This document shows, piece by piece, positions 46,528 through 56,946 of a stretch of DNA of 64,000 nt. This stretch comes from an uncultured Clostridia bacterium (lineage in GTDB: Bacteria > Bacillota > Clostridia > TANB77 > CAG-508): positions 62,001 to 126,000 of the forward strand of contig CALXXE010000003.1 in the NCBI GenBank assembly GCA_944392605.1. Reading direction: 5' to 3'. Below the pieces are notes generated by a model, which saw only the letters and a list, made by a program, of their open reading frames with translations, did no database searches and was not told where the DNA came from. Every line of letters begins with the position of its first letter. Position 1 is the stretch's first letter. A program made the position numbers and the translations under genes.

Positions 46528-46564
46528 GAAGTAGATTGCTGATAGTAACCTACTTCTTTTTTTA
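46528..46564 (+). terminator. Terminator after the VirB2-like gene
   Basis: GAAGTAG...CTACTTC stem (with TTG-GAT loop) and a T-run of eight. Confidence 0.85.
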
Positions 46565-46582
46565 TAAAAGGGAGGAAAAAAT

Positions 46583-47155
46583 ATAGAAGAAAAAAAATAT
46601 CAAATTATATATGCTGATCCACCATGGCAATATAGAGTATATTCAAATAAAGGAAAAGGTCGTTCTGCCGAAAGCCATTATCCTACTATGAATATAAAAG
46701 ATATTTGTAATTTACCAGTAGAAAAAATTGCAAGTAAAGACTGTATATTGTTTATGTGGATGACATTTCCAACATTACAAGAAAGTTTAAAAGTAATTGA
46801 GAGTTGGGGATTTAAGTACAAAACAGTAGCTTTTGTATGGATAAAACAAAATAAAAAAACACCTACATTATTTTGGGGACTTGGATTTTGGACTAGAGCA
46901 AATGCTGAAATATGTATTTTAGCGACAAAAGGAAATCCAAAAAGAATTTCAGCAAAAGTACATCAAGTAATAATATCTCCTGTAGAGGAACATAGTAAAA
47001 AGCCAGATGAAACTAGAAAAAGAATTGTTGAACTGGTAGGTGATTTACCAAGAATAGAATTATTTGCAAGAAGTAAAACAAAAGGTTGGGATGTATGGGG
47101 AAATGAAGTGGATAGTGATATTGATTTTGATAAGTATGGAGATGATAAAAAATAA
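46583..47155 (+). CDS. MT-A70-family adenine methyltransferase, probable AUA start
   Basis: 190 residues. The catalytic motif is YADPPWQY (the DPPW of MT-A70), with LFMWMTFPTLQES, WGLGFWTRANAEICILATKG and a C-terminal ELFARSKTKGWDVWGNE. It methylates adenine in DNA and could mask the transferred element from restriction. The first ATG (46688) is after the DPPW motif and cannot be the start. ATA 46583 lies seven bases from GGGAGG and gives the full domain; no ATG, GTG or TTG is available. Confidence 0.85.
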   Translation: MEEKKYQIIYADPPWQYRVYSNKGKGRSAESHYPTMNIKDICNLPVEKIASKDCILFMWMTFPTLQESLKVIESWGFKYKTVAFVWIKQNKKTPTLFWGLGFWTRANAEICILATKGNPKRISAKVHQVIISPVEEHSKKPDETRKRIVELVGDLPRIELFARSKTKGWDVWGNEVDSDIDFDKYGDDKK

Positions 47156-47451
47156 GAAAATTAAAAAGTTTAAAGTCAATAGTAGAAAAAATATTAGTTA
47201 ATGATAAATTAGCAAGAAAAGATGATTGCTATTTAATATTAGCAGTTATAAACGAATTGTATCCAAATGAAGTAGGAAAAAAGTTTGTAAGTGTTATGTT
47301 TAATGCGAAAATGAAAGGAATCAGCTTTGAGAGTATAACAAGATGTAGAAGAAAAGTGCAAGAAGAAAGACCAGAATTGAGAGATAAAGAAACAATAAAT
47401 TATAGAAGCAAGAAGAAAAAAGAGTATTTGAATTTTGTAATTCAAAAATAG
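47152..47451 (+). CDS. Small ICE protein downstream of the methylase, probable AUA start
   Basis: The frame opens after a stop at 47146; an ATA at 47152 overlaps the methylase stop as ATAA, with TGGAG upstream. The product (99 residues) is basic and helical: SIVEKILVNDKLARKDDCYL, KGISFESITRCRRKVQEE. Starting at the internal TTG 47257 would cut a continuous helical domain in half. A nucleic-acid-binding protein is possible; no family is recognised. Confidence 0.6.
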   Translation: MRKLKSLKSIVEKILVNDKLARKDDCYLILAVINELYPNEVGKKFVSVMFNAKMKGISFESITRCRRKVQEERPELRDKETINYRSKKKKEYLNFVIQK

Positions 47452-47464
47452 GAGGTGTTGATTA

Positions 47465-48302
47465 TTGAGTGATAACTGGGTGGTTGGAAATCTACAAAAT
47501 GCAATAGAAACTTGGAATTCAAAGTTGAGTGAAATATGGACACTTGTATCACAATCACCAGAAGAATTTAGAGGTGGAACTATATGGGAAGTAATTGTTA
47601 ATATTCATGGTGCAATACAAGCAATAGCACTAGCTTTACTTGTACTTTTTTTTGTCGTTGGAGTAATGAAAACCTGTGGGAGTTTTGCAGAAGTAAAAAA
47701 ACCAGAACATGCATTAAAATTATTTATTCGTTTTGCTTTAGCAAAGGGATTAATAACTTATGGATTAGAATTAATGATGGCAATATTTAAAATTGTGCAA
47801 GGAATAGCTAGTACAGCAATGAATGCAGCAGGATTTGGAGATGTAGTTCAAACAACATTACCTAATGAAATTATAACTGCTGTAGAATCGTGTGGATTTT
47901 TTGAAAGCATACCTCTTTGGGCTGTTACATTAATACGGAGGGTTATTCATAATGATATTGAGTTTTATTATGATTCTTACTGTATATGGGAGATTTTTTA
48001 AGATTTACTTATATACTGCAATATCTCCAATAGCATTTTCAAGTTTTGGAGGAGAGCCAACTCAAAATATAGGAAAAAGTTTTTTAAAGGGTTATGCAGC
48101 AGTTTGTTTGGAAGGAGTAATCATAATATTATCTTGTATAATATTTTCACTATTTGCAGCAAATCCACCAACTGTAGATACAAATGCAGAAGCAGTAACA
48201 ATGGTATGGAAATATATAGGAGAACTTATATTTAATATGTTGGTATTAGTAGGTACAGTGAAAATATCAGATAGAATAGTAAGAGAGATGCTAGGTCTAT
48301 AA
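47465..48302 (+). CDS. VirB6/TrbL-like channel protein, needs a +1 shift at CGG 47936
   Basis: TTG 47465 follows GGAGGTG. Helices: AIQAIALALLVLFFVVGVM, a central amphipathic region, and after the shift LFIMILSFIMILTVYGRFF, then AISPIAFSSFGGE and a final membrane pair. Corrected length is 278 residues. CGG at 47936 would otherwise end the protein after 177 residues with no C-terminal membrane part. Confidence 0.82.
47936..47938 (+). other. In-frame CGG, +1 site 10 (virB6)
   Basis: ATA CGG AGG GTT; skipping C gives ATA GGA GGG TTA, restoring a continuous membrane helix TLIGGLFIM. Confidence 0.8.
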
Positions 48303-48328
48303 AGTAATATAGGAAAGGACGAAACTCA

Positions 48329-48904
48329 ATGATAAAAAACATATGGAATTTAGAAAAAGTAAAAAAGTTTTTAAAAAATTTTGCAGAAAATTTTGATGAT
48401 TACTATATGGTAGTAATAGATAAAGAAACAAACAAAAAAGAATATGCAATTATAAGAAAAGATAAAAAAATATCAGTATTTGAAGGAACAAAAGATAAAA
48501 GCAAAGATAAAATATATAGTCAAAAAGAATTTAAAGAAAAATATAAGATAGAAAAAATAGACAAAATAATTAATGAAGTTACAGTAGAAGATATAGAAAT
48601 GGAACTTTATTCTTTAGATACAGAATATCGAGAAGCATTAGCTCATAGCTTGGTTAAATTGAAATATATTAGTGATACACCTCTAAATTTGCAATATGGA
48701 ACAGAAAAACAACAAAATGAATTGAAAAAATTTTGGAAAAAACCATTAAAAAGTCAACAAATAATTTTAATAATAAGAAATATGATGGCAGAAATGAATG
48801 GAGATTTTCAATATGGAAGATTTATATGTATTGCTTCTAAATATTTAAATATAGCAAATCAAAAGAAAAAGAAGGATGTAAAAAGAATAATAAAAGATAG
48901 ATAG
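48329..48904 (+). CDS. ICE hypothetical protein
   Basis: 191 residues; lysine-rich, mixed alpha/beta with no recognised motif. It has GGAAAGGA upstream and lies between virB6 and prgI, where Tn1549-like elements carry variable cargo. Confidence 0.55.
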   Translation: MIKNIWNLEKVKKFLKNFAENFDDYYMVVIDKETNKKEYAIIRKDKKISVFEGTKDKSKDKIYSQKEFKEKYKIEKIDKIINEVTVEDIEMELYSLDTEYREALAHSLVKLKYISDTPLNLQYGTEKQQNELKKFWKKPLKSQQIILIIRNMMAEMNGDFQYGRFICIASKYLNIANQKKKKDVKRIIKDR

Positions 48905-49015
48905 GAGTTATCAAATGAAGTATTTAATTACAAGTTTTCTAATGCAAATAAAGAAGTAAATAGCACAGAACAATTATTAAAGATTAAAAGAAAATAAAAC
49001 AAGGGAGAGATAAGG

Positions 49016-49885
49016 TTGATAGAGCAGATAAAAATAGCAAGAGTATGGCATATATCAAATAATGAACTAAAATGTAGTAATAAAAAAGTATCAATAAGCA
49101 CATATAACAATGTAGAAATAGCAACTTTAAAAGAAGAAAGAAATTATGATGTACAAGAGTTCCTAATAAAAGATAAGAATAATGAATATTGGAGTTTAGG
49201 CATAGCACCTATAAGACTTAATTTATTTGTTGGAGATTCAAATTCGTATTTATCAGAAAAAGAAAAAATAGAAAGATATCGTCAAGATATAACAGAAGCT
49301 TATAAAAAAATAGATTTAAAGGCATTTTGGGTAAAGAAAATAAATGAAGGAAGATATTTTAATAAATGTGAATTAGAGTATATTCATAGATTTTTTCCAG
49401 ATATTTATGAGCAAGCCAGAAAAAGTAGAGAAACCTATATAGAAAATATAAATAGGAGAAAAGAACAGGAAAAACTTGAACGAGAAAGAAAGCAAAAAGA
49501 AGAAGTAAAATGCACAAATAATATATTTAAAAGAAAATTAAGAGAAACAAAGTATAAGATATTTATAGGTGAAACAATACCAATAGAAAACTTTGAGTTT
49601 TACAAAGATGACAAATATGAAAATGGAAAGACTGTACAAAATAATATTTTATATTTAGCTAAATATTATGGAATTGATATTCCAATAGCAACGCAAGGAT
49701 TTATAAATAATAGATTAGTAAATTACAACTTTAAAACAGGACTTTTTGCATATAAAATAACAGACAAAAATAAAAAATATAGTTCCAAAATGGGAATTTA
49801 CTTAAGAGATATATTAGAAAAAGTACAAGAAGAATATAGAGAAAAATTTAAAACTAAAGGGCAAGAAAAATCGAAAGTGAAATAG
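49016..49885 (+). CDS. ICE hypothetical protein
   Basis: 289 residues from TTG 49016 (GGGAGAG upstream). An N-terminal beta-rich half (KVSISTYNNVEIATLKEE), a charged coiled coil at about 145-165 and a C-terminal helical half. No domain recognised. The gap 48905-49015 holds only a 14-codon ORF. Confidence 0.55.
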   Translation: MIEQIKIARVWHISNNELKCSNKKVSISTYNNVEIATLKEERNYDVQEFLIKDKNNEYWSLGIAPIRLNLFVGDSNSYLSEKEKIERYRQDITEAYKKIDLKAFWVKKINEGRYFNKCELEYIHRFFPDIYEQARKSRETYIENINRRKEQEKLERERKQKEEVKCTNNIFKRKLRETKYKIFIGETIPIENFEFYKDDKYENGKTVQNNILYLAKYYGIDIPIATQGFINNRLVNYNFKTGLFAYKITDKNKKYSSKMGIYLRDILEKVQEEYREKFKTKGQEKSKVK

Positions 49886-49893
49886 GAGGAAAA

Positions 49894-50418
49894 ATGAGTT
49901 TATTACAAGATTATGAAGAAGCAAGAGAAAAAATAGGACATAAGAAATATGATGCAATTGAAGTTTATCTAAATGAAATATGTCCACAAGATAATTGGAA
50001 AACTTATAAAAAAGAATTAAAAAAAATAGACCATTTAGAAATAAATGAATGGGAAAAACAAAAGAAAAAATTAGAGAAAAAATATGGAATAGTATTTTTA
50101 GATGATATTTTATATAGTGAAGAGGGTTGGAAAAAATTTGAAGAATGGTACAAATCTTACAGTAAACCTAAAGAAATATTAGAAATAAAAGCTATAGGAA
50201 TTGATAATTGGGATAGACCTGTATATAAAGATAATAAAGGAATTATTTATAAAGATATAAGTCTAGGAAAAGGTAACTTGAGAGATTCATTATGTACATC
50301 TGTAAATAATGATTTTTATGGAGAGCCAGAAACACCATTAATCAAAGATTTAAAAATAGAAATAAGAATAGTGGATAAATTTAAAGATAAGAAAAAAGAA
50401 AATGATAAAATTAGATAA
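49894..50418 (+). CDS. ICE protein with LPD28-like region
   Basis: 174 residues with TAGGAGG before the ATG. The C-terminal KAIGIDNWDRPVYKDNKGIIYKDISLG segment resembles the LPD28 domain of large polyvalent proteins in mobile elements. The rest is helical. Function is unknown. Confidence 0.6.
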   Translation: MSLLQDYEEAREKIGHKKYDAIEVYLNEICPQDNWKTYKKELKKIDHLEINEWEKQKKKLEKKYGIVFLDDILYSEEGWKKFEEWYKSYSKPKEILEIKAIGIDNWDRPVYKDNKGIIYKDISLGKGNLRDSLCTSVNNDFYGEPETPLIKDLKIEIRIVDKFKDKKKENDKIR

Positions 50419-50442
50419 ATTTGAAAAGTAGGGAGAGATGCT

Positions 50443-50868
50443 ATGGAAGTAAAAATAAATAAGGAAATTAGAGAATATACAGAAAGCATATTTTTTGGGT
50501 TGTCATTAAGGCAGTTCATTTTTTCTGTCTGTGCTTGTGGAATAGCAGTTTTCTTATATTTTATTTTAAAGCCATACTTTGATATTGAAACATTGTCTTG
50601 GATATGCATTTTAGGTGCAGTACCATTTGCTATATTAGGTTTTGTAAAATATAACGGAATGACAGCAGAAAAATTTATTATAGCATGGTTTAAATCAGAA
50701 ATACTAACACCAAAAAAATTAACTTTTAAATCTTTTAATTTATATAAGCTTTTATTAGAAAATATTGAAAACAATAAAAAGCAAATGTCAAAGAAACATA
50801 GAAATTTAAAAATGCAATTTAGGAAAGGAGAAAAAAAGAGTATTGAAGACATTAAAAAAAATATTTAA
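50443..50868 (+). CDS. PrgI-family conjugation protein
   Basis: 141 residues. The start KINKEIREYTESIFFGLSLR followed by two helices (FIFSVCACGIAVFLYFIL, LSWICILGAVPFAILGFV) is the PrgI signature (VirB3-like position). It overlaps virB4 by 26 bases, the usual coupling. Confidence 0.88.
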   Translation: MEVKINKEIREYTESIFFGLSLRQFIFSVCACGIAVFLYFILKPYFDIETLSWICILGAVPFAILGFVKYNGMTAEKFIIAWFKSEILTPKKLTFKSFNLYKLLLENIENNKKQMSKKHRNLKMQFRKGEKKSIEDIKKNI

Positions 50869-53182
50869 GCAGGATAAAGAAAAATTTAAAATACCAAAAA
50901 GTGTACAAGATGCCATACCAGTTAAAACAATCTGGGAAGATGGCATCTTTTTAGTTGGTAAAAATAAATTTTCGAAATGTTATAAATTTTCTGACATAAA
51001 TTATGCAGTAGCTAGTAGAGATGATAAGGAGGAAATGTTTTTAGAATATTCAGAAGTATTAAATGCATTTGATACAGGAGCAACAACTAAAATTACAATA
51101 GCTAATAGAAGATTAAATAAAAATGATTTTGAAAAAAATATGATGCTTTTAATGGCTAATGATAAATTAGATAAATATAGAAAAGAATACAATAAAATGT
51201 TATTAAGTAAAATTTCAGGAGCAAATGGAATTATACAAGAAAAGTTTTTAACAATTACTGTAGAAAAGAAAAGTATAGAAGAAGCAAAAAACTATTTTAG
51301 TAGAGTAGGTATAGATTTAACAAACCGTTTTAAAGAATTAGGATCAATATGTCAAGAATTAGATGCCATAGAAAGATTAAGAATATTTTATGACTTTTAT
51401 AGAGTAGGAGAAGAAACAAATTTTAATTTTGATATAGCAGATAATATGAAAAAAGGACATAGCTTTAAAGATTTTATATGTCCGAATACAATAGAGTTTG
51501 AAAAAGATTATTTTAAAATTGGGGAAAGATATGGAAGGGTAATATTTCTAAAAGAATATGCAAATTATATAAAAGACAGTATGGTAGCAGAATTAACTGA
51601 TATAAATAAAAATATGATGTTAAGTATTGATGTTATACCAGTTCCTATGGATGAAGCTGTAAAAGAAGCAGAAAATAGAAGATTAGGAATAGAAACGAAC
51701 ATAACAAATTGGCAAAGACGACAGAATGCTAATAATAATTTTTCAGCTATTATACCATATGATATGGAATTACAACGAGAACAAAGTAAAGAATTTCTTG
51801 ATGATTTAATTACTCGTGATCAAAGAATGTTTTTGTCAGTGTTAACAATGGTTCATACAGCAGATTCAAAAGAAGAATTAGATAATGACACAGAAGCATT
51901 AATAACAACAGCAAGAAAAAACTTATGTCAGTTTGCAATATTAAAGTTTCAACAATTAGATGGATTAAATACAGCACTACCATTTGGAGTTAGAAAAATA
52001 GATGCTTTAAGAACATTAACAACAGAAAGTTTAGCTGTATTTATGCCGTTTAGAGTTCAAGAAATAAGACATAGTAATGGTATATATTATGGACAAAATG
52101 TAATAAGTAAGAACATGATTATAGCAGACAGAAAACAGCTTTTAAATGGTAATAGTTTTATATTGGGTGTAAGTGGTTCGGGAAAAAGTTTTACAGCAAA
52201 AGAGGAAATTGTTTCTATTATGCTAAGAGATCCAAATGCAGATGTAATAATAATAGACCCAGAAAGAGAATATTCTCCTTTAATTAAAGCATTAGGAGGA
52301 GAAATTGTTCATATATCAGCAACAAGTAAAAATCACATCAATGCTATGGATATGAATGGAGAATATGGAGATGGAGCAAATCCTATAATTTTAAAAAGTG
52401 AATTTATATTATCATTATGTGAACAGTTAATAGGAAGTGGAAATTTAGGAGCAAAGCAAAAATCAATTATAGATAGATGTACAGCTAGTGTTTATAGATA
52501 TTATCAGCAAGGAAACTATCAAGGAACACCACCTACATTGCAAGATTTTTATGAAGAATTATTGAAACAAAAAGAAGTAGAAGCTAAAGAAATAGCACTT
52601 GCTATTGAACTTTTTGTAAATGGAAGTTTAAATACATTTGCAAAACAAACAAATGTTGATACAAATAATAGATTAATATGTTATGATATTTTAGATTTAG
52701 GAAAACAACTACTTCCTATTGGCATGCTAGTTGTACTTGATTCAATTTTAAACAGAATAACAAAAAATAGAGCAAAAGGTAGAAATACCTTTATTTTTAT
52801 TGATGAAATTTATCTGTTATTTGCACACGAATATTCAGCTAACTTTTTGTTTACTTTATGGAAAAGAGTTCGTAAATATGGTGCTTATGCTACTGGAATA
52901 ACACAAAATGTGGAAGATATGTTGCAAAGTCATACGGCTAGAACAATGTTAGCTAATAGTGAACTTATAATAATGTTAAATCAAGCTAGTACAGATCGAA
53001 TAGAACTTGCTAAAATTCTGAATATATCAGATTTACAAATGTCATATATTACAAATGTAAACGCAGGAGAAGGTTTAATAAAAATAGGAAGTTCTCTTAT
53101 ACCATTTATTAATAAATTTCCAAAAAATACTGAATTATATAAACTAATGACAACAAAGCTGGGAGAAGGAGCAACAGTGTAA
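50843..53182 (+). CDS. VirB4-type ATPase of the conjugation channel
   Basis: 779 residues from TTG 50843. N-terminal CagE/TraE region, Walker A GVSGSGKSFTAKEE near residue 442, IIDPEREYSPL, Walker B FIFIDEIYLLF near 652 and a C-terminal TGITQNVEDML arginine-finger region. It energises channel assembly. No CGG occurs in frame. Its stop overlaps the sortase start. Confidence 0.92.
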   Translation: MKTLKKIFKQDKEKFKIPKSVQDAIPVKTIWEDGIFLVGKNKFSKCYKFSDINYAVASRDDKEEMFLEYSEVLNAFDTGATTKITIANRRLNKNDFEKNMMLLMANDKLDKYRKEYNKMLLSKISGANGIIQEKFLTITVEKKSIEEAKNYFSRVGIDLTNRFKELGSICQELDAIERLRIFYDFYRVGEETNFNFDIADNMKKGHSFKDFICPNTIEFEKDYFKIGERYGRVIFLKEYANYIKDSMVAELTDINKNMMLSIDVIPVPMDEAVKEAENRRLGIETNITNWQRRQNANNNFSAIIPYDMELQREQSKEFLDDLITRDQRMFLSVLTMVHTADSKEELDNDTEALITTARKNLCQFAILKFQQLDGLNTALPFGVRKIDALRTLTTESLAVFMPFRVQEIRHSNGIYYGQNVISKNMIIADRKQLLNGNSFILGVSGSGKSFTAKEEIVSIMLRDPNADVIIIDPEREYSPLIKALGGEIVHISATSKNHINAMDMNGEYGDGANPIILKSEFILSLCEQLIGSGNLGAKQKSIIDRCTASVYRYYQQGNYQGTPPTLQDFYEELLKQKEVEAKEIALAIELFVNGSLNTFAKQTNVDTNNRLICYDILDLGKQLLPIGMLVVLDSILNRITKNRAKGRNTFIFIDEIYLLFAHEYSANFLFTLWKRVRKYGAYATGITQNVEDMLQSHTARTMLANSELIIMLNQASTDRIELAKILNISDLQMSYITNVNAGEGLIKIGSSLIPFINKFPKNTELYKLMTTKLGEGATV

Positions 53183-53916
53183 TGAAAAGAATTATATATT
53201 ATTTGTTTATTATATTATTGATAAGTATTACATTGATAAGTATTATTTTTATTTATAAAGAATTAAAACAAAATAAGGAATATGAAAATACATTCAAAGA
53301 ATTAAGTCAAATTATAGAAAACGATAATGAAAATAATGAAGATCTAGAAGAAAAAATTAATTTGACTAAATTATATAATCTTAATAATGATTTCGTGGGG
53401 TGGATAAGAATAGAAGATACAAATATTAATTATCCTGTTATGCAATCAAAAAACAATCCTAACTATTATTTGAAAAAAGATTTTTATAAAAAAAATTCTT
53501 CTTATGGTACTCCATATATATCAGAACAGTGTGATATTAATAAAAGTGAAAATTTAATAATATATGGTCATCATATATTAGGAAATAAAATGTTTGGAGA
53601 ACTAGAAAATTATAAAAGCAAAGAATTTTATAATAATCATAGTGTAATCAAATTTAGTACACTTGAAGAAACACATATGTATCAAATATTTGCTGTGTTT
53701 AAAACTGTTGTATATAATAATAGTGGATTTAGATATTATGATTATATAGAATTAGAAAACAATCAAGCTTATACAGAATTTATAAATAAATGCAATGAGT
53801 TATCTCTTTATCAAACAAATAAAGAGCCTATATATAAAGATAAATTAATAACACTTTCTACCTGTGAATATAGTAACAAAAACGGAAGATTAGTAATAGT
53901 TGCTTATGAATTATAG
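53182..53916 (+). CDS. Class B sortase
   Basis: 244 residues with an N-terminal helix at 5-27. Catalytic residues: His in IYGHHILGNKMF near 128, Cys in TLSTCEYS near 227, Arg in NGRLVIVAY near 236, plus the class B fold markers VGWIRIEDTNINYPVMQ and FYKKNSSYGTPY. It may attach the element's CnaB adhesin (PKTGD) or act on conjugation surface proteins. Confidence 0.88.
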   Translation: MKRIIYYLFIILLISITLISIIFIYKELKQNKEYENTFKELSQIIENDNENNEDLEEKINLTKLYNLNNDFVGWIRIEDTNINYPVMQSKNNPNYYLKKDFYKKNSSYGTPYISEQCDINKSENLIIYGHHILGNKMFGELENYKSKEFYNNHSVIKFSTLEETHMYQIFAVFKTVVYNNSGFRYYDYIELENNQAYTEFINKCNELSLYQTNKEPIYKDKLITLSTCEYSNKNGRLVIVAYEL

Positions 53917-53933
53917 AGATGGGTGGTGAAAGA

Positions 53934-55488
53934 GTGCCAGATATAAAGTTAAAAGAAAGTAAAAATAAAACAGTAAAAGTAATAGATAAGAATATAGTAA
54001 ATAAACAAAAAATTAAAGAGCATTGGCTTTCAAATAAAAAAGTTGATAATGATAATTATGAAAAAAAATATAATTCTGGAGAGGAATATGCAACAGATAA
54101 AGTTTACCAAACAATAGGAAAATTACCTAGAAAAACATATAGAATCAATCAAATTGGGAAAAGTAATTTTAGAAAAACACAAAATAATATATATAAAATA
54201 AAAGAAAATATTTCTAAATATAAAAGAAAATCTAAAATAAAACAAAGAGCTAGAAATATATTAAAAATAAGAAGAAATATAAATAAAGTTACAAAAAGAA
54301 CTATAAAAGTAACAACGAAAACTGCAAAAACAACAGCAGGAATAGGGAAAAGAGTTGGTAAAGCTTTAAAAGCGACAACAAAAGCAACAGTTACAGCCGT
54401 AAAAACTACTGTAAAAGCAACTATAACAGCAATAAAGGCAATAATATTAGGAACAAAAGCATTAATTGCAGCAATTATAGCAGGTCGGTTGGATTGTAAT
54501 GGTATTAGTTTTAGTAATTTGCATTGTTGCTCTTTTATGTAGTTCAATATATGGAATATTCTTTTCAAGTGAAAGTGATTCAGGAACAAATATGAAAACA
54601 GTTATTGCAGAATTAAATGAAGAATTTATGAACAAAATTACAGACATACAAAATTCAACAGAATATGATGAATTTGTAATAGATTCCAATAATAGAGCCG
54701 ATTGGAAAAATGTATTAGCAATATATACTGCAAAAGTTAGTAATGGAAAAGAAGAAACAGAATTAATGACTTTAGATGATAAAAGAGTTCAAATTTTAAA
54801 AGATATTTTTTGGGATATGAATAGTATTTCTTCAAATACAGAAAAGATAAAAAAAGATATAACAACAACAGATGAAAACGGAAATACAAAAGTTGAAAAT
54901 GTAGAACGAACTGTTTTACATATAAGTATATCAAGTAAAACAGTAGAAGAAATGATAATAAAATATAATTTCAGTAAAGAACAGAATGAACAAGTTGATG
55001 AATTTCTAAAAGAAGAATATGCAAGTTTGTGGAATTCTGTAATATATGGTACATCAACAGGAAATCAAGAGATTGTTCAAGTAGCAAAACAACAAATAGG
55101 TAATATAGGAGGACAACCATATTGGTCATGGTATGGTTTTTCTTCCAGAGTAGAATGGTGTGCTTGTTTTGTAAGTTGGTGTGCTGAACAATGTGGATAT
55201 ATAGAAGCGGGAATAATTCCAAAGTTTGCAAGTGTAAATCAAGAAGGTGTTCCATGGTTCAAAACAGTTGGGTTATGGAAAGATGGTGGATATACACCAA
55301 AAGATGGAGATATTATATTCTTCGACTGGGAAGATGATGGTACTGCAGATCATGTTGGAATAGTTGAAAAGACAGAAAATGGAATAGTTTATACAATAGA
55401 AGGAAATACAAAAGGAGATATGTGTAAACAAAATGAATATAATATTCAAAGTGATGTTATTTTAGGATATGGAACACCTGCATATTAA
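53934..55488 (+). CDS. Conjugation CHAP-domain peptidoglycan hydrolase, needs a +1 shift at CGG 54486
   Basis: GTG 53934 with GGTGGTGA upstream is preferred; an ATG 15 bases before overlaps that ribosome-binding site. A basic, repeat-like cytoplasmic N-terminus (Thr/Lys/Ala-rich up to about 190) is followed by one membrane helix, which only exists after the shift (AGGWIVMVLVLVICIVALL). The exterior part ends in a CHAP amidase: WCACFVSWCAEQCGY with the catalytic Cys and DHVGIVEK with the His. It opens cell wall for the channel, like the Tn1549/CD1108-type protein. Corrected length from GTG is 517 residues. Confidence 0.85.
54486..54488 (+). other. In-frame CGG, +1 site 11 (CHAP gene)
   Basis: GGT CGG TTG GAT; skipping C gives GGT GGT TGG ATT GTA, restoring the membrane helix that joins the two halves. 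Confidence 0.85.
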
Positions 55489-55510
55489 TCATTACACTGA
55501 AAAAACAATA

Positions 55511-55553
55511 ACACAGAAAAAACAATAATATTGTTTTTTCTGTGTGCTTTTTT
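55511..55553 (+). terminator. Terminator at the end of the conjugation operon
   Basis: ACACAGAAAAAACAATA / TATTGTTTTTTCTGTGT perfect stem, then a T-run. Confidence 0.88.
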
Positions 55554-55632
55554 TATTAATAAAATATGGAAAAAATTTTTGCTTTATGATATTATTATAT
55601 GGTAGAAGAAAATTACTATATTATTTGTATAT

Positions 55633-55740
55633 AGCAACAGAGAAGAATTTGATGTATCAGAACTTTTTATTAAAGCAACTAAAATATTGAAAAAATACAA
55701 ATTAAGTACAGAAGAACTTAAAGTAATAGGAAACTATTAA
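55633..55740 (+). pseudogene. Gene fragment without a start
   Basis: An open stretch encodes SNREEFDVSELFIKATKILK and KYKLSTEELKVIGNY before a stop, with no initiator or ribosome-binding site. It is probably the end of a decayed cargo gene. The surrounding 55554-55819 contains nothing else I can support. Confidence 0.4.
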
Positions 55741-55819
55741 CTGATAGTAAAGAACTATTTAGAAAGAAAAGATAAAGTTACATGAATTTATAAATAATAA
55801 AAAAGGAAAATGAAATAGT

Positions 55820-56899
55820 ATGGGATGGAGATATAGAAAAAGTATAAATCTCGGTGGAGGGTTTAGAATCAATTTAAGTAAATCAGGAATAGGATATAGT
55901 TGGGGTGTAAAAGGATTTAGACTTACAAAAACAGCAAGTGGAAGAACAAGAACAACATATTCAATACCAGGCACGGGAATTTCATATGTAGATGAATCAC
56001 GAAAAAAATCTAATCAAGTTAATTTCAAAAGAGTACAAACAGCAGAATGTAGAACTTTAACTATTGGAGAAACTACTTATTATAGTAGTGTTAATCTAGA
56101 TGAAATGTCTAAAAATGACATTATACTTAAAAAAATAAAAGAGATACATATATTAAATTATATAGCAAACATTATGTGTATGCTTATCTTTACTTTACCA
56201 ATAGGATTAATAATAAAATTATTTATTGCAATGTATGGAAAAATAGATTTAGAGTATGAATTTGATTCATATTCAGAAGAAAAATATAATGTATTAAAAG
56301 ATATAATATTGTTAATGAAAAAGAATAATAAAATGTGGAGAGTAAAGACATCAGTACAAAATGCAAATCTAAAATATTCATCAGGTGCAGCTAATTCTAT
56401 AACAAGAAATATAATTAATATTAGAAAAGGAGTGCCTTGGTATATTAATACAAATATTGATATTTATCATATAATAGATGGAAACGAAAAGATATATTTA
56501 ACACCTGATAGAATAATTATTATAAACGGATCAAAAGTTACAGGTAGTAAATATAATAATTTGGATTTTGATGTATTTAATTCAAAATATATAGAAGAAG
56601 AAAGTGTACCAAAAGATGCATCAGTTATTTCATATACTTGGAAATATGTAAATAAAAGTGGAGGAGCTGATAGAAGATTTAGTAATAATCGACAGCTACC
56701 AATATGCAATTATGGAGGATTATCAATTACTTCAAATGAAGGAATTAACTTTAGAATGCAATGTTCTAATATAAATATTATGGCAAAAGTCGGAGAATAT
56801 TTGAATAAATTTGTAGAATTAATAAATAAAGAAAAGTCGAGTGAAAATATATATTATAACTTTCAGGAAAAAAAAGATTTGGGTGAGAATGAAGAATAA
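55820..56899 (+). CDS. DUF4236-domain protein
   Basis: 359 residues. The first 55 residues are a textbook DUF4236 (GWRYRKSINLGGGFRINLSK, then SGIGYSWGVKGFR and TYSIPGTGISY). A membrane pair lies at about 117-137, followed by a beta-rich region (VNKSGGADRRFSNNRQLPIC) of the kind seen in DUF4236 fusions. Such proteins occur widely in phage and mobile regions with no known role. Confidence 0.8.
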   Translation: MGWRYRKSINLGGGFRINLSKSGIGYSWGVKGFRLTKTASGRTRTTYSIPGTGISYVDESRKKSNQVNFKRVQTAECRTLTIGETTYYSSVNLDEMSKNDIILKKIKEIHILNYIANIMCMLIFTLPIGLIIKLFIAMYGKIDLEYEFDSYSEEKYNVLKDIILLMKKNNKMWRVKTSVQNANLKYSSGAANSITRNIINIRKGVPWYINTNIDIYHIIDGNEKIYLTPDRIIIINGSKVTGSKYNNLDFDVFNSKYIEEESVPKDASVISYTWKYVNKSGGADRRFSNNRQLPICNYGGLSITSNEGINFRMQCSNINIMAKVGEYLNKFVELINKEKSSENIYYNFQEKKDLGENEE

Positions 56900-56946
56900 A
56901 AAATTATAAATAGGTAAGAGAATAGATAGAGGTATAAATGAAAAAA

